Source of the DNA: Streptomyces halstedii
Lineage (GTDB): Bacteria; Actinomycetota; Actinomycetes; Streptomycetales; Streptomycetaceae
DNA: 64,000 nucleotides
Assembly: GCA_000720535.1 (NCBI GenBank)
Contig: JOAZ01000033.1
Coordinates: 40,055 to 104,054, forward strand
Direction: 5' to 3'
Shown: positions 46,262 to 57,769 of the stretch, in pieces
Layout of the letters: each line of letters starts with the position of its first letter
Numbering within the stretch: the first letter of the stretch is position 1
Position numbers and translations under genes: made by a program
Notes under the pieces: generated by a model
What the model saw: only the letters and a program-made list of their open reading frames with translations
What the model was told of the DNA's origin: nothing
Database searches by the model: none

Positions 46262-47154
46262 GCCGGACCGTCGCGTTCATCGGACTCGGACACATGGGCG
46301 GCCCGATGGCCGTCAACCTCGCCAAGGCCGGCCACCGGGTGCTCGGACACGACCTGGTGCCCGCGGCGGTGGAGGCCGCCGCCGGTTGTGGCGTGGAGCC
46401 CGCCACGTCAGCGGCCGAGGCCGTCGCCGCCGCCGACGTGGTCGTCAGCATGCTGCCCGCCGGGCGCCACGTGCTGGCCCTCTACGACGGCATCCTGACC
46501 GCCGCCCGCCCCGGAACTCTCTTCGTCGACTGCTCCACCATCGACGTGGCCGACGCGCGCACGGCCCACGAGCGGGCCCTCGCCGCCGGGGCGCGCGCCC
46601 TGGACGCCCCCGTCTCCGGAGGGGTGGTCGGCGCGGAGGCCGCCACGCTCACCTTCATGGCCGGTGGGGGAGAGGCCGAGTTCGCCGAGGCGGGCCCCCT
46701 GCTGGACGTCATGGGCAAGAGGGCCGTGCACTGCGGCGGACCGGGTGCCGGACAGGCCGCCAAGATCTGCAACAACATGATCCTCGGCGTCTCCATGATC
46801 GCGGTCAGCGAGGCGTTCGTCCTCGGTGAGAGCCTCGGGCTGTCGCACCAGGCGTTGTACGACGTGGCCTCCACGGCGTCCGGACAGTGCTGGTCACTCA
46901 GCGTCAACTGCCCCGTCCCCGGGCCCGTCCCGACGAGCCCCGCCAACCGCGCGTACCGGCCGGGCTTCGCCGCCTCGCTGATGGCCAAGGACCTGGGCCT
47001 GGCCGCCAACGCCGCCCGTGAGGGCGGTGTGCGCGCCGAACTCGGACTGCGAGCGGCCGAGTTGTACGCCAGCTACGCCGAACACGTCGGTGACACGGAG
47101 GACTTCTCCGGCATCGTGCGAACCGTCAGGGACCGGAGCGGAGCAGAGGGATGA
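46258..47154 (+). CDS. mmsB: 3-Hydroxyisobutyrate dehydrogenase
   Basis: 298 residues from GTG 46258. It shows the N-terminal NAD motif [20 protein letters not shown], substrate motif [12 protein letters not shown], catalytic Lys in [12 protein letters not shown] and C-terminal [13 protein letters not shown]. It oxidises 3-hydroxyisobutyrate to methylmalonate semialdehyde, the substrate of the interrupted MmsA. GTGA overlap with the upstream gene. Confidence 0.9.
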   Translation: MSRTVAFIGLGHMGGPMAVNLAKAGHRVLGHDLVPAAVEAAAGCGVEPATSAAEAVAAADVVVSMLPAGRHVLALYDGILTAARPGTLFVDCSTIDVADARTAHERALAAGARALDAPVSGGVVGAEAATLTFMAGGGEAEFAEAGPLLDVMGKRAVHCGGPGAGQAAKICNNMILGVSMIAVSEAFVLGESLGLSHQALYDVASTASGQCWSLSVNCPVPGPVPTSPANRAYRPGFAASLMAKDLGLAANAAREGGVRAELGLRAAELYASYAEHVGDTEDFSGIVRTVRDRSGAEG

Positions 47155-47942
47155 CCACCGAATCCACCGTCGCGTACGAGACCGTCCTCGTCGAACGCAG
47201 GGGCCGCACCGCCCTGCTCACCCTCAACCGGCCCAAGGCGCTCAACGCGCTGAACCTCCAGGTGATGAACGACGTCGTGGCCGCGACCGAGGCCCTCGAC
47301 CGGGACCCGGACTGCGGCTGCGTCGTGATCACCGGCTCCGCGAAGGCGTTCGCGGCCGGCGCCGACATCAAGGAGATGCGGCCGCGGGGGTACATGGACA
47401 TGTACCTCACCGACTGGTTCGCCGCCTGGGACCGGCTCGGACAGCTGCGGACCCCGACCGTCGCCGCCGTCGCCGGATACGCCCTCGGCGGCGGCTGCGA
47501 GCTGGCCATGCTCTGCGACATCCTGCTCGCCGCCGACACCGCCGTCTTCGGCCAGCCGGAGATCAGGCTCGGGGTGATCCCCGGCATCGGCGGCTCCCAG
47601 CGGCTGACCCGCGCGGTGGGCAAGGCCAAGGCCATGGAGCTGTGCCTGACCGGGCGCACCATGGACGCCGCCGAGGCGGAGCGGGCCGGGCTCGTCTCCC
47701 GGGTCGTGCCCGCCGACGAGCTGGTCGCGGAGGCACTGGCGGTCGCCGGGACCGTGGCGGGCATGTCGCTGCCGGTGGCCATGATGGCGAAGGAGGCGGT
47801 CAACCGGGCCTTCGAGACGACCCTGGCCGAAGGCGTCCGCTTCGAACGCCGGCTCTTCCACGCGGTGTTCGCCACCGCGGACCAGAAAGAGGGCATGGCC
47901 GCCTTCACCGACAAGCGGCCCCCCGCCTTCCGGCACCGCTGA
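47151..47942 (+). CDS. Enoyl-CoA hydratase
   Basis: 263 residues of the crotonase family. It shows [41 protein letters not shown] and [18 protein letters not shown]. The catalytic Glu pair is in place (GGCELA and PEIRLG). It likely hydrates methacrylyl-CoA to 3-hydroxyisobutyryl-CoA in this operon. Its start overlaps mmsB by four bases and it is the last gene of the operon. Confidence 0.88.
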   Translation: MTTESTVAYETVLVERRGRTALLTLNRPKALNALNLQVMNDVVAATEALDRDPDCGCVVITGSAKAFAAGADIKEMRPRGYMDMYLTDWFAAWDRLGQLRTPTVAAVAGYALGGGCELAMLCDILLAADTAVFGQPEIRLGVIPGIGGSQRLTRAVGKAKAMELCLTGRTMDAAEAERAGLVSRVVPADELVAEALAVAGTVAGMSLPVAMMAKEAVNRAFETTLAEGVRFERRLFHAVFATADQKEGMAAFTDKRPPAFRHR

Positions 47943-47947
47943 CCCGT

Positions 47948-47964
47948 ACGGGCCAGGAGCCCGT
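47948..47964. terminator. Short hairpin between convergent operons
   Basis: ACGGGC-CAGGA-GCCCGT, six pairs, sits between the stop of the hydratase gene and the stop of prpR. A weak bidirectional terminator candidate. Confidence 0.4.
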
Positions 47965-49406
47965 CACGCCCCGGTGCTCTCCACGGGATAGGGCACATAG
48001 GCCCGCCGGTCGGGATCGACGGCCAGCCGCCCGCCCGCCGGCGGGCGGGCCCGCTGCGCGCAGTCACGGCGCTCGCAGATCCGGCAGCCGAGCCCGATCG
48101 GCGTGGCGGCGCGGGAGTCGTCGAGGGCGACGCCCTCGGCATAGACCAGGCGAGGGGCGTGACGCAGCTCGCAGCCGAGGGCGACGGCGAACTCGGCGCG
48201 CGGGGCGTGGTGGCCGAAGCCTCCTCGCGTGATGGTCCGGGCCACCCAGAAGTGCCTTTTGCCGTCCGGCATTTCGGCGACCTGGGTCAGTATCCTGCCC
48301 GGCGCCGAGAACGCCCCGTACACCGTCCACAGGGGGCAGGTGCCGCCGAGGCGGGAGAAGTGGAAGTCGGTCGCGGACTGCCGCTTCGAGATGTTCCCGG
48401 CCCGGTCGACGCGCAGGAAGGAGAACGGCACGCCTCTGCGCCCGGTGCGCTGGAGGGTGCTCAGACGGTGGCAGACCGTCTCGAAGCCGACGCCGAAGCG
48501 CGCGGAGAGCAACTCGATGTCGTAACGCACCTCCTCGGCCACCGTGTGGAAGGCGGTGTACGGCATGAGCAGGGCGCCCGCGAAGTAGTTCGCCAGGCCG
48601 ATCCGGGCCAGCGCCGGCGACTGCGGCGAGGTGAGCCCCGTGGCGCCGGACACCAGCTGGTCGAGGAGCGGGCCGTGCTCCAGCAGGGCGAGCTGCGTGG
48701 CGAGCTGGAAGGCACGCTGGCCGTCACTGAGCCAGGGGGAGAGGAACAGCAGCCCGGACCCGGGGGCGAAGCGCCGCGCGTCGCCGGCCCGGTCCGGTGC
48801 GGCCTGGACGACGCGGACGTGGTGGCGTTCGGTGAGCAGCGCCGTGAGAGGGTCGGCCGCCTTGCCCGGACGCAGGTCCAGCGCGGCGGCGGTCCGTTCG
48901 GCCTCGGTGTCGAGCGATCCGAAGTGGTTGTGGTGCGTGTAGAAGAAGTCCCGCACCTCGTCGTGCGGCTCGGCGGGAGGCAGCAGATCGCCGGCCGGCC
49001 CCGGAGAGCCCAGGGCGGCGGCCTGTTCGACCGTGTCACGGTAGCGGCGGTGCAGGGCGATCAGGGCGCGCGCCACCTCGGGATGGTCGCGGACGGCCTC
49101 GGTGATCTCCTCGGGGTCGGGCGGCGACACCCCGCAGGCCTCGTCGGCGAGTGCGGCCCGCAGATCGGCGGCGAGCCGGTCCCCCTCGGCCTCCGAGAAG
49201 AACTCCGCGTCGACGCCGAAGACCTCGGCGATCCGCAGGAGCACGGACGCGGTCAGCGGACGCTGGTTCTGCTCGATCTGGTTGGCGTAACTGGTGGAGA
49301 TCCCCAGAGCACGGGCCATCTCGACCTGGTTCATTCCGTGCTCACGGCGGAGCCGCCGCAGCTTCGCGTGGGCGTAGACCTTGCGGCCGGCCGGTCCTCG
49401 TGGCAT
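47964..49406 (-). CDS. prpR: PrpR/RamB-family regulator of propionate metabolism
   Basis: 480 residues, start ATG 49406 after GAGGAGGTGCC. It has an N-terminal XRE helix-turn-helix ([20 protein letters not shown]) and a central IrrE/ImmA-like domain ([19 protein letters not shown]). The C-terminal domain contains cysteines CRICERRDC, the Fe-S-type patch of mycobacterial PrpR. PrpR/RamB-type short-chain fatty acyl regulators sense propionyl- or acetyl-CoA and control methylcitrate genes. The divergent prpDBC operon 210 bases away is its obvious target. Confidence 0.87.
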   Translation of the reverse strand: MPRGPAGRKVYAHAKLRRLRREHGMNQVEMARALGISTSYANQIEQNQRPLTASVLLRIAEVFGVDAEFFSEAEGDRLAADLRAALADEACGVSPPDPEEITEAVRDHPEVARALIALHRRYRDTVEQAAALGSPGPAGDLLPPAEPHDEVRDFFYTHHNHFGSLDTEAERTAAALDLRPGKAADPLTALLTERHHVRVVQAAPDRAGDARRFAPGSGLLFLSPWLSDGQRAFQLATQLALLEHGPLLDQLVSGATGLTSPQSPALARIGLANYFAGALLMPYTAFHTVAEEVRYDIELLSARFGVGFETVCHRLSTLQRTGRRGVPFSFLRVDRAGNISKRQSATDFHFSRLGGTCPLWTVYGAFSAPGRILTQVAEMPDGKRHFWVARTITRGGFGHHAPRAEFAVALGCELRHAPRLVYAEGVALDDSRAATPIGLGCRICERRDCAQRARPPAGGRLAVDPDRRAYVPYPVESTGA

Positions 49407-49457
49407 GGGCACCTCCTCGTCGCACGCCGGAAGAGGGGACGTTCCGGCAGGCGCTGC

Positions 49458-49497
49458 TTGCGAACATAGCATCCGCGTTCTTCGCAGAATTCGCGGA
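49458..49497. promoter_or_regulatory. TTCGCA-type repeats in the prpR/prpD divergent promoter
   Basis: TTGCGAA (49458-49464), TTCGCAGAA (49481-49489) and TTCGCGGA (49490-49497) are related half-sites (TGCGAA / TTCGCA) clustered between the divergent starts. They resemble the TTTGCAAA-like sites bound by RamB/PrpR relatives, so this is the probable operator. Consensus quoted from memory. Confidence 0.4.
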
Positions 49498-49615
49498 TCC
49501 GCACCTGCCGGATGGAGGAAATCCGCAGATTGGAGAGGTAGCCGGACCGCCGCGGAACGGGCACCGTCGATCACGTCAGCACCGGCAAGGATCGTCCGCA
49601 CCCGCGAGGAGTCCC

Positions 49616-51124
49616 GTGATCGAGCACCACGTCCGAGTCCACCCCAGCGCCGACCGGCTCCCGCGCGAGGACCAGCTCGCCTGGAAGCTGGCCTCCGTGG
49701 CCACCGGCACCGAGGAGCTGGACGCCGACAGCACCGCGATGGCCGTCAACCGGGTGATCGACAACGCCTCGGTGGCCGTCGCCTCCCTGCTGCGCCGCCC
49801 CGTCGCCGTCGCCCGCGCCCAGGCCACCGCCCACCGCATGGCCGCCCCCGGCGCCTCCGTCTTCGGCAGCCGCTCCCGGGTCTCCCCGGAATGGGCCGCC
49901 TGGGCCAACGGCACCGCCGTCCGCGAGCTCGACTTCCACGACACCTACCTGGCCGCGGACTACTCCCACCCCGGCGACAACATCCCGCCCCTGCTCGCGG
50001 TCGCCCAGCACACCGGCCGCACCGGCGCCGACCTGCTGCGCGGGATCGTCGCCGCGTACGAGATCCACGTCGCCCTGGTCAAGGGCATCTGCCTGCACGA
50101 GCACCGCGTCGACCATGTGGCCCACCTCAGCGCCGCCACCGCGGGCGGACTGGGCGCCCTGCTGCGGCTGCCGACCGAGACGGTGTACCAGGCCGTCCAG
50201 CAGGCCGTGCACACCACCACCGCCACCCGGCAGTCCCGCAAGGGCGAGATCTCCAGCTGGAAGGCGTACGCGCCCGCCTTCGCCGGCAAGGCGGCCATCG
50301 AGGCGGTGGACCGGGCGATGCGCGGGGAGACCTCCCCGTCACCGGTCTACGAGGGCGAGGACGGCTTCCTCGCCTGGATGCTCGACGGACCGGACTCCGA
50401 CTACACGGTCCTGCTGCCCGAGCCCGGCGAACCGCGCCGCGCGATCCTCGACACGTACACCAAGGAGCACTCCGCCGAGTACCAGGCCCAGGCGATCATC
50501 GACCTGGCCCGGCGCCTGCGGGAGAAGGCGGGGCCGCTGGACCAGGTGCGCTCGATCGTCCTGCACACCAGCCATCACACCCACCACGTGATCGGCTCCG
50601 GTGCGAACGACCCGCAGAAGTACGACCCCACCGCCAGCCGCGAGACCCTCGACCACTCGGTGCCCTACATCTTCGCGGTGGCCCTGGAGGACGGGACGTG
50701 GCACCACGAGCGTTCCTACGCGCCCGACCGTGCCCGGCGCCCCGGGACGGTGGAGCTGTGGCAGAAGATCACCACGGTCGAGGACCCGGCCTGGACCCGC
50801 CGCTACCACGATCCCGACCCGGAGCGCCGCGCCTTCGGCGGGCGCGCGGTGATCACCCTCACGGACGGCACGGTGATCGAGGACGAACTCGCCCTGGCCG
50901 ACGCCCACCCGGCCGGCGCCCGGCCCTTCGACCGCCCCGCGTACACGGGCAAGTTCCGCACGCTCGCCGAGGGCGTCGTCACCCGCTCCGCGCAGGACGC
51001 CTTCCTGGACTCGGCGGCCCGCCTCGCGGAACTGTCGGCGGCCGACCTCGGCGGCCTGTTCCCGGCCGTCGACACCGAGGCCGTCGCCGCCTTCGACGCG
51101 AGCCTGCCGAAGGGCCTGTTCTGA
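49616..51124 (+). CDS. prpD: 2-Methylcitrate dehydratase
   Basis: 502 residues from GTG 49616 after GCGAGGAG. It shows [55 protein letters not shown] and [15 protein letters not shown], all typical of long PrpD proteins. It dehydrates 2-methylcitrate to 2-methylaconitate in the methylcitrate cycle. It overlaps prpB by one base. Confidence 0.9.
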   Translation: MIEHHVRVHPSADRLPREDQLAWKLASVATGTEELDADSTAMAVNRVIDNASVAVASLLRRPVAVARAQATAHRMAAPGASVFGSRSRVSPEWAAWANGTAVRELDFHDTYLAADYSHPGDNIPPLLAVAQHTGRTGADLLRGIVAAYEIHVALVKGICLHEHRVDHVAHLSAATAGGLGALLRLPTETVYQAVQQAVHTTTATRQSRKGEISSWKAYAPAFAGKAAIEAVDRAMRGETSPSPVYEGEDGFLAWMLDGPDSDYTVLLPEPGEPRRAILDTYTKEHSAEYQAQAIIDLARRLREKAGPLDQVRSIVLHTSHHTHHVIGSGANDPQKYDPTASRETLDHSVPYIFAVALEDGTWHHERSYAPDRARRPGTVELWQKITTVEDPAWTRRYHDPDPERRAFGGRAVITLTDGTVIEDELALADAHPAGARPFDRPAYTGKFRTLAEGVVTRSAQDAFLDSAARLAELSAADLGGLFPAVDTEAVAAFDASLPKGLF

Positions 51125-52032
51125 TGCTGCTGCACACCGCCACCACGGCCGCCGAACGCCGTCGGACCTTCCGCGAGCAGCTCGCCTCCGGCCGGCTGCT
51201 GCGCATGCCCGGCGCCATCAACCCGCTCTCCGCCCGCCTCATCCAGGAAACCGGCTTCGACGCCGTCTACCTGTCGGGCGCGGTCCTCGCCGCGGACCTC
51301 GGCCTGCCCGACATCGGTCTGACCACGTCGACCGAGATCGCCGCCCGCGCCCAGCAGACCACCCGCGTCACCGACCTCCCCGTCCTCATCGACGCCGACA
51401 CCGGATTCGGCGAACCGATGAACGCGGCCCGCACCGTCCAGCTGCTGGAGGACGCCGGCCTGGCCGGGCTGCACCTGGAAGACCAGGTCAACCCCAAGCG
51501 CTGCGGCCACCTGGACGGCAAGACCGTCACGCCCTGCGAGGAGATGGCCCGTCGGATCCGGGCAGCCGCCGACGCCCGCCGGGACCCGGACTTCCTCCTG
51601 ATGGCCCGTACCGACGCCCGCTCGGTCGAGGGACTGGACGCGGCGATCGACCGGGCGAAGGCGTACGTCGACGCCGGCGCGGACGCCGTCTTCCCCGAGG
51701 CACTCCTCGGCCCCGCGGAGTACGAGGCGTTCCGCGAGGCGGTCGACGTGCCGCTGCTCGCGAACCTCACCGAGTTCGGCAAGACCCCCCTGCTCGACAC
51801 GGCCACCCTGGAGAGTCTCGGCTACAACATCGCCCTCTACCCGGTGACGCTGCTGCGCATCGCCATGGGCGCGGTCGAGGACGGACTGCGCACCATCGCC
51901 GCCGAGGGCACCCAGGAGTCCCTGCTGCCGCGCATGCAGACCCGCTCACGGCTGTACGAGCTCCTCGGCTACGACGCGTACGCGGCCTTCGACTCGTCCG
52001 TCTTCGACTTCACCCTCCCGCCCGGCACCTGA
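51124..52032 (+). CDS. prpB: 2-Methylisocitrate lyase
   Basis: 302 residues of the isocitrate lyase superfamily. It shows LSGAVLAADLGLPDIGLTT, DADTGFGEPMNA and the catalytic Cys loop KRCGHLDGK, followed by LMARTDARSVEG. It cleaves 2-methylisocitrate to pyruvate and succinate. It is flanked by prpD and prpC, giving the complete B12-independent route for propionyl-CoA. Confidence 0.92.
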   Translation: MLLHTATTAAERRRTFREQLASGRLLRMPGAINPLSARLIQETGFDAVYLSGAVLAADLGLPDIGLTTSTEIAARAQQTTRVTDLPVLIDADTGFGEPMNAARTVQLLEDAGLAGLHLEDQVNPKRCGHLDGKTVTPCEEMARRIRAAADARRDPDFLLMARTDARSVEGLDAAIDRAKAYVDAGADAVFPEALLGPAEYEAFREAVDVPLLANLTEFGKTPLLDTATLESLGYNIALYPVTLLRIAMGAVEDGLRTIAAEGTQESLLPRMQTRSRLYELLGYDAYAAFDSSVFDFTLPPGT

Positions 52033-52053
52033 CCCCCGAAGGCAGGCATTCCC

Positions 52054-53190
52054 ATGACCACCACCGCGCCCGAGATCCACCGCGGCCTCGCCGGTGTCGT
52101 CGTCGACACCACCGAGGTCTCCACCGTCATCCAGGAGACCAACTCCCTCACCTACCGCGGCTACCCGGTCCAGGACCTCGCCGCCCGCCGCTCCTTCGAG
52201 GAGGTCGCCCACCTCCTCTGGCACGGCGAACTCCCCGACACCGCGCAGCTCCAGGACTTCACGGCCCGCGAGCGCGCCCTGCGGCCCCTGGACCGCACCT
52301 CGCTGGAGCTGCTGACCCGGCTGCCCGAGACCTGCCACCCGATGGACGTGCTGCGGACGGCCGTCAGCTTCTTCGGCGCCGAGGACCCCACGGAGGACGA
52401 CGGCTCGCTCGCCGCCAACCGTGCCAAGTCCCTCACCCTGCTGGCCAAGCTGCCCACCGTGGTGGCGGCCGACCAGCGGCGGCGCCGCGGACTGGACCCC
52501 ATCCCCCCGGACCCCGCCCTCGGGTACGCGGAGAACTTCTTCCACATGTGTTCCGGCAGCGTCCCCGACCCGGACGTCGTCCGCTGCTTCGAGATCTCCC
52601 TCACGCTGTACGCGGAACACAGCTTCAACGCCTCGACGTTCACCGCCCGGGTGGTCACCTCCACCCTCTCCGACCTGTACAGCGCGGTCACCGCGGCGAT
52701 CGGCGCCCTCAAGGGCCCCCTGCACGGTGGCGCCAACGAGGCCGTGATGCACATGCTGCTGGAGATCGGCGACCCGCGGCGCGCCGAGGAGTGGCTGGAC
52801 GAGGCACTGGCGTCCAAACGCAAGATCATGGGCTTCGGCCACCGCGTCTACAAGCACGGCGACTCCCGCGTACCGATCATGCAGGAGGCCCTCGACCGGC
52901 TGGTGGCGCGTGCCGCCGACCCCGAGGTGACCCGGCTGGCCACCCTGCACGCGGCCCTGCGGCACGCGATGCTCACCCGCAAGGGCATCCACCCGAACCT
53001 GGACTACCCGGCCGGCCTCGCCTACCACCTGATGGGCTTCGACATCCCCGCCTTCACACCGATCTTCGTGATGAGCCGGATCACCGGATGGACCGCGCAC
53101 ATCACCGAGCAGCTGGCCCACAACGCGTTGATCCGCCCGCTGGCCTCGTACGACGGTCCGGGCCAGCGGGCGGTGCCGGGCGCCGCGTAG
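52054..53190 (+). CDS. prpC: 2-Methylcitrate synthase / citrate synthase
   Basis: 378 residues of the short (type II-like, actinobacterial) citrate synthase group. It shows LTYRGYPVQDLA, HGGANEAVMHML, the signature GFGHRVYKHGDSR and the catalytic Asp in LDYPAGLAYHLMGF. It condenses propionyl-CoA with oxaloacetate. It is the last gene of prpDBC and converges with nrdF. Confidence 0.9.
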   Translation: MTTTAPEIHRGLAGVVVDTTEVSTVIQETNSLTYRGYPVQDLAARRSFEEVAHLLWHGELPDTAQLQDFTARERALRPLDRTSLELLTRLPETCHPMDVLRTAVSFFGAEDPTEDDGSLAANRAKSLTLLAKLPTVVAADQRRRRGLDPIPPDPALGYAENFFHMCSGSVPDPDVVRCFEISLTLYAEHSFNASTFTARVVTSTLSDLYSAVTAAIGALKGPLHGGANEAVMHMLLEIGDPRRAEEWLDEALASKRKIMGFGHRVYKHGDSRVPIMQEALDRLVARAADPEVTRLATLHAALRHAMLTRKGIHPNLDYPAGLAYHLMGFDIPAFTPIFVMSRITGWTAHITEQLAHNALIRPLASYDGPGQRAVPGAA

Positions 53191-53293
53191 CCCCGGTCAG
53201 GCGGGTGCCGGGCAGCGGACGCCCGCGGCGTGACGAGGCGCGGGCAGGCCGGGTGTGTCGGGCACGCGGGGTGTGTCGGACATCGTCGGCCTC

Positions 53294-54349
<1,056 letters not shown>

Positions 54350-56509
54350 TCACAGGGTGCAGGACAGGCAGTTCTCGATCTCGGTGCCTTCCAGGGCCTC
54401 CTGGCGCAGCCGGATGTAGTAGAGGGTCTTGATGCCCTTGCGCCAGGCGTGGATCTGCGCCTTGTTCAGGTCGCGGGTGGTCGCCGTGTCGCGGAAGAAG
54501 AGCGTGCAGCTCAGGCCCTGGTCGACGTGCTGGGTGGCGGCCGCGTAGGTGTCGATGATCTTCTCGTAGCCGATCTCGTACGCGTCCTGGAAGTACTCCA
54601 GGTTGTCGTTGTCCATGTGCGGCGCCGGGTAGTAGACGCGGCCGAGCTTGCCCTCCTTGCGGATCTCCACCTTGGAGGCGATCGGGTGGATGGAGGCGGT
54701 GGAGTCGTTGATGTAGCTGATGGACCCGGTCGGCGGCACGGCCTGGAGGTACTGGTTGTAGATGCCGTGTTCCCGCACGGAACGCTTCAGCTCACGCCAG
54801 TCGTCCCGCGTGGGCAGGACGGTCCCCGCCTCGGCGAAGAGGGCGCGTACCCGCTCGGTGGCCGGCCGCCACACCCGCTCGGTGTACCTGTCGAAGTACG
54901 AGCCGTCGGCGTACGCGGACTTCTCGAAGCCGTCGAAGGCCGTGCCGCGCTCGATCGCGATCCTGTTGGAGGCGCGCAGCGCGTGGTAGGCGACGGCGTA
55001 GAAGTACATGTTCGTGAAGTCGACACCCTCCTCGCTGCCGTAGTGGATGCGCCGCGAGGCGAGGTAGCCGTGCAGGTTCATCTGGCCGAGGCCGACGGAG
55101 TGGGAGAGGTCGTTGCCGTGGGCCACGGACGGCACGGCGTCGATGTGCGACTGGTCGGAGACCGAGGTCAGGCCGCGCACCGCCGTCTCCACGGTGGCGC
55201 CGAGGTCCGGGGAGGCCATCGCCGCGGCGATGTTCAGCGAACCCAGGTTGCAGGAGATGTCCCGGCCGACCGTCTCGTAGCCGAGCGAGGCGTCGTAGGT
55301 GCTGGGGGTGTTGACCTGGAGGATCTCCGAGCACAGGTTGGACATGTTGATCCAGCCCGGGATCGGGTTCGCCCGGTTCACTGTGTCCTCGAAGAGCAGG
55401 TACGGGTAGCCGGACTCGAACTGCAGCTCCGCGATCGTCTTGAAGAACTCGCGGGCGCTCAGGGTCGTCCTGCGCACACGCGGGTTGGCGACCAGGTCGT
55501 CGTAGTGCTCGCTCACCGACAGGTCGGACAGCGGCCTGCCGTACTCCCGCTCGACGTCGTACGGCGAGAACAGGTGCATGTCCTCGTTGCGCTTGGCGAG
55601 TTCGAAGGTGATGTCGGGGACGACGACCCCGAGGGAGAGCGTCTTGATGCGGATCTTCTCGTCCGCGTTCTCCCGCTTGGTGTCCAGGAACCGCATGATG
55701 TCGGGGTGGTGCGCGTGCAGGTACACCGCCCCCGCGCCCTGCCGGGCGCCCAGCTGGTTGGCGTAGGAGAAGGAGTCCTCCAGGAGCTTCATCACCGGGA
55801 CGACACCGGACGACTGGTTCTCGATCTTCTTGATCGGGGCGCCCTGCTCGCGCAGGTTCGTGAGCAGCAGCGCCACCCCGCCGCCGCGCTTGGACAGCTG
55901 GAGCGCGGAGTTGACGCCGCGTCCGATGGACTCCAGGTTGTCCTCGACCCGCAGCAGGAAGCAGGAGACCAGCTCGCCGCGCTGGGCCTTGCCCGCGTTG
56001 AGGAAGGTCGGGGTGGCCGGCTGGAAGCGGCCGGTCATCATCTCGTCCACCAGCCGGGCCGCGAGCGCCTCGTCACCGGCGCCGAGGAACAGGGCGGTGG
56101 CGACGATCCGGTCCTCGTACCGCTCCAGGTAGCGGGAGCCGTCGAAGGTCTTCAGCGTGTACGAGGTGTAGTACTTGAACGCGCCGAGGAAGGTACGGAA
56201 GCGGTGCTCGTGGGCGTACGCCTGCCGGTACAGGTCCTCCAGGAACTCCCACCGGTAGCGACGGAGGGGCGCCTCCTCGTAGTAGTCGTTCTCGACGAGG
56301 TGGTCGATCTTCTCCTTCAGCGACCCGAACACCACCGTGTTCGGGTTGACGTGCTGGAGGAAGTACTGGCGGACGGCCTCGCGGTCCTTGTCCAACTGGA
56401 TGGCGCCGTCGCAGTCGTACATGTTCAGCATGGCGTTCAGCGCGTGGTAGTCCTTGCGCGTGCCGACCGGCTCGCGCCGGCCCGTGGCGGCCGAGGGGAG
56501 GGCGTTCAT
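54350..56509 (-). CDS. nrdE: Class Ib ribonucleotide reductase, large subunit
   Basis: 719 residues, start ATG 56509 overlapping the nrdI stop in an ATGA. It shows [20 protein letters not shown] (active-site Cys), NLSNLCSEI-type [12 protein letters not shown], the radical-transfer region and the C-terminal redox pair NCLSCTL. The N-terminal ATP-cone of class Ia enzymes is absent, as expected for class Ib. It reduces ribonucleotides to deoxyribonucleotides without B12 and is the B12-independent alternative to NrdJ. Confidence 0.94.
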   Translation of the reverse strand: MNALPSAATGRREPVGTRKDYHALNAMLNMYDCDGAIQLDKDREAVRQYFLQHVNPNTVVFGSLKEKIDHLVENDYYEEAPLRRYRWEFLEDLYRQAYAHEHRFRTFLGAFKYYTSYTLKTFDGSRYLERYEDRIVATALFLGAGDEALAARLVDEMMTGRFQPATPTFLNAGKAQRGELVSCFLLRVEDNLESIGRGVNSALQLSKRGGGVALLLTNLREQGAPIKKIENQSSGVVPVMKLLEDSFSYANQLGARQGAGAVYLHAHHPDIMRFLDTKRENADEKIRIKTLSLGVVVPDITFELAKRNEDMHLFSPYDVEREYGRPLSDLSVSEHYDDLVANPRVRRTTLSAREFFKTIAELQFESGYPYLLFEDTVNRANPIPGWINMSNLCSEILQVNTPSTYDASLGYETVGRDISCNLGSLNIAAAMASPDLGATVETAVRGLTSVSDQSHIDAVPSVAHGNDLSHSVGLGQMNLHGYLASRRIHYGSEEGVDFTNMYFYAVAYHALRASNRIAIERGTAFDGFEKSAYADGSYFDRYTERVWRPATERVRALFAEAGTVLPTRDDWRELKRSVREHGIYNQYLQAVPPTGSISYINDSTASIHPIASKVEIRKEGKLGRVYYPAPHMDNDNLEYFQDAYEIGYEKIIDTYAAATQHVDQGLSCTLFFRDTATTRDLNKAQIHAWRKGIKTLYYIRLRQEALEGTEIENCLSCTL

Positions 56510-56937
56510 GCCGCCGGCCGCCCCGCCGTCGATGAGTGTCGTGTCCAAAACTCTCGTAGCCCTTCCCTCACGGCGCGGACGTCTCGGTCCGTGCCCAGCA
56601 GTTCGAATCGGTACAGCTCCGGGACCCCGCACTTCGCCGAGATCACCCGGCCGGCCAGGCAGTAGTCCGCGCCGAAGTTGGTGTTGCCGGAGGCGATGAC
56701 CCCCCGCAGCAGCACCCGGTTGGCCTCGACGTTCAGAAAGCGGATCACCTGTTTGGGGACCGCGCCCGCGCGCTCGCCCCCGCCGTAGGTCGGCACGACG
56801 AGCACATACGGCTCGGTGACCAGGGGCATGCCGTCGCGACGCGGATACAGGGGGATCCGGGTGGCGGGCAGGCCCAGCTTCTCCACGAAGCGCCTGGTGT
56901 TCTCCGAGACGCTGGAGAAATACACGAGACCGCTCAT
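56506..56937 (-). CDS. nrdI: Flavodoxin-like NrdI protein
   Basis: 143 residues. It shows the flavodoxin-type FMN loop [34 protein letters not shown] and [15 protein letters not shown]. NrdI supplies the oxidant that assembles the Mn-tyrosyl cofactor of NrdF. ATG 56937 follows GAGGAGACGG. First gene of nrdIEF; its 370-base leader contains a cobalamin riboswitch. Confidence 0.93.
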   Translation of the reverse strand: MSGLVYFSSVSENTRRFVEKLGLPATRIPLYPRRDGMPLVTEPYVLVVPTYGGGERAGAVPKQVIRFLNVEANRVLLRGVIASGNTNFGADYCLAGRVISAKCGVPELYRFELLGTDRDVRAVREGLREFWTRHSSTAGRPAA

Positions 56938-57118
56938 CGGCGCCGTCTCCTCTCACTCGTTCCCGTGTCCGTCCGAAGACCGGCAGGGGAGGAGCGGGCG
57001 GCGCGTACGGCTGGGGACCGGGCGGTGAAGAACCGACAAGTCTCACCCGGGGCCGCGCGTCTGCCACCTGGCCCTCCCTCGGGGCCTCGGAGCGCGCACA
57101 CCACGGTCCGGCGTGCGC

Positions 57119-57304
57119 ACCGGTGGCAGGTCTTCGGACTCGCGGGCCCGTCGCGCCGGACAACGCCGTACGCGACTCCTACTGGCCGTCGCTTCCCGGG
57201 CCCGGTCTCCGGACCCAGTGCGTGTGACGGCGGTCGTTCCCACTCACCGCTGCGGGGCAGTCCCGGTCTCTCACCGGGTTCCCTCTTGCGACGCCAGGCA
57301 CAGA
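57119..57304 (-). promoter_or_regulatory. Cobalamin riboswitch (leader of nrdIEF)
   Basis: Read on the minus strand: AGAGGGAACCCGGTGAGA, GACCGGGACTGCCCCGCAGC (B12-box region with GCCCCGCAGCGGTGA), GGGAAGCGACGGCCAGTAGG and the closing GAGTCCGAAGACCTGCCA. These are the conserved cobalamin-riboswitch segments in the correct order. The aptamer ends about 180 bases before nrdI. It would switch off the B12-independent reductase when cobalamin is plentiful, leaving a B12-dependent enzyme (not in this window) to act. Confidence 0.9.
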
Positions 57305-57332
57305 CGTACCCGGCGAACCACCAGCACCAGCA

Positions 57333-57380
57333 ACACTACATCTAGAAGCTGGCGCGTAGTGAACACCCCAGATGTTGTGC
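57333..57380. promoter_or_regulatory. Pair of NrdR-box-like sites
   Basis: ACACTACATCTAGAAG (57333-57348) and ACCCCAGATGTTGTGC (57365-57380) each match about 11 of 16 positions of the NrdR box (ACACWATATATWGTGT). Their starts are 32 bp apart, three helical turns, the usual arrangement of paired NrdR boxes. They lie just upstream of the nrdIEF riboswitch. NrdR is the ATP/dATP-sensing repressor of ribonucleotide reductase genes. The match per box is partial, but position and spacing agree. Confidence 0.6.
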
Positions 57381-57406
57381 CACAGGCAATAGTTAGGTAT
57401 ACCTAA
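57375..57406 (+). promoter_or_regulatory. Promoter with overlapping DtxR/IdeR-type iron box
   Basis: A -35 TTGTGC (57375-57380), 17-base spacer and -10 TATACC (57398-57403) point toward the ferredoxin/FhuF genes. The perfect palindrome TTAGGTATACCTAA (57393-57406) covers the -10. It contains both outer half-sites (TTAGGT, ACCTAA) of the 19-bp iron box but with a shorter centre. An iron-loaded DtxR/IdeR/DmdR repressor bound here would block the promoter. Tandem copies of a sequence like GCGTGAGGTGTGCGG follow at 57440-57475. Confidence 0.6.
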
Positions 57407-57567
57407 GCATTGCTTCGGCCGACGGCGGAGCGGTCCTGCGGCATGCGTGAGGTGTGCGGCGTGCGTGAGGTGCGCGGGTGCGTCGTGTCCCGATGACGGA
57501 GCGCGCAGCCAGGTGCCCCCTCCCTGACAGCACGGCGTACGAGGTGGAAGGATGGCCGGAGCAACAA

Positions 57568-57717
57568 GGCGACGGCGGTCCGAGGAAGCCGGTGGAAATC
57601 CGGCGGGGTCCCGCCACTGTGATCGGCGAGCGAGCCCCGCACACGCCCACTGCCCGCGAGGGCGGGAAGGCGCGGCGCGAGCTGTGACCCGAGAGCCAGG
57701 AGACTCACGCGGTCGCC
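57568..57717 (+). promoter_or_regulatory. Cobalamin riboswitch (leader of the ferredoxin/FhuF genes)
   Basis: Plus-strand segments GAGGAAGCCGGTGGAAATCC, GGCGGGGTCCCGCCACTGTG, GGGAAGGCG and GAGAGCCAGGAGACTC are the canonical cobalamin-riboswitch core. The outer helix pairs GGCGAC (57568-57573) with GTCGCC (57712-57717). The aptamer ends about 50 bases before the GTG at 57770. It is divergent from the nrdIEF riboswitch only 260 bases away. Confidence 0.93.
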
Positions 57718-57769
57718 TCCTCGACGGACCACCGGGGCGGATCTCCCCGGAAGAGAGGAACGATGCGGC

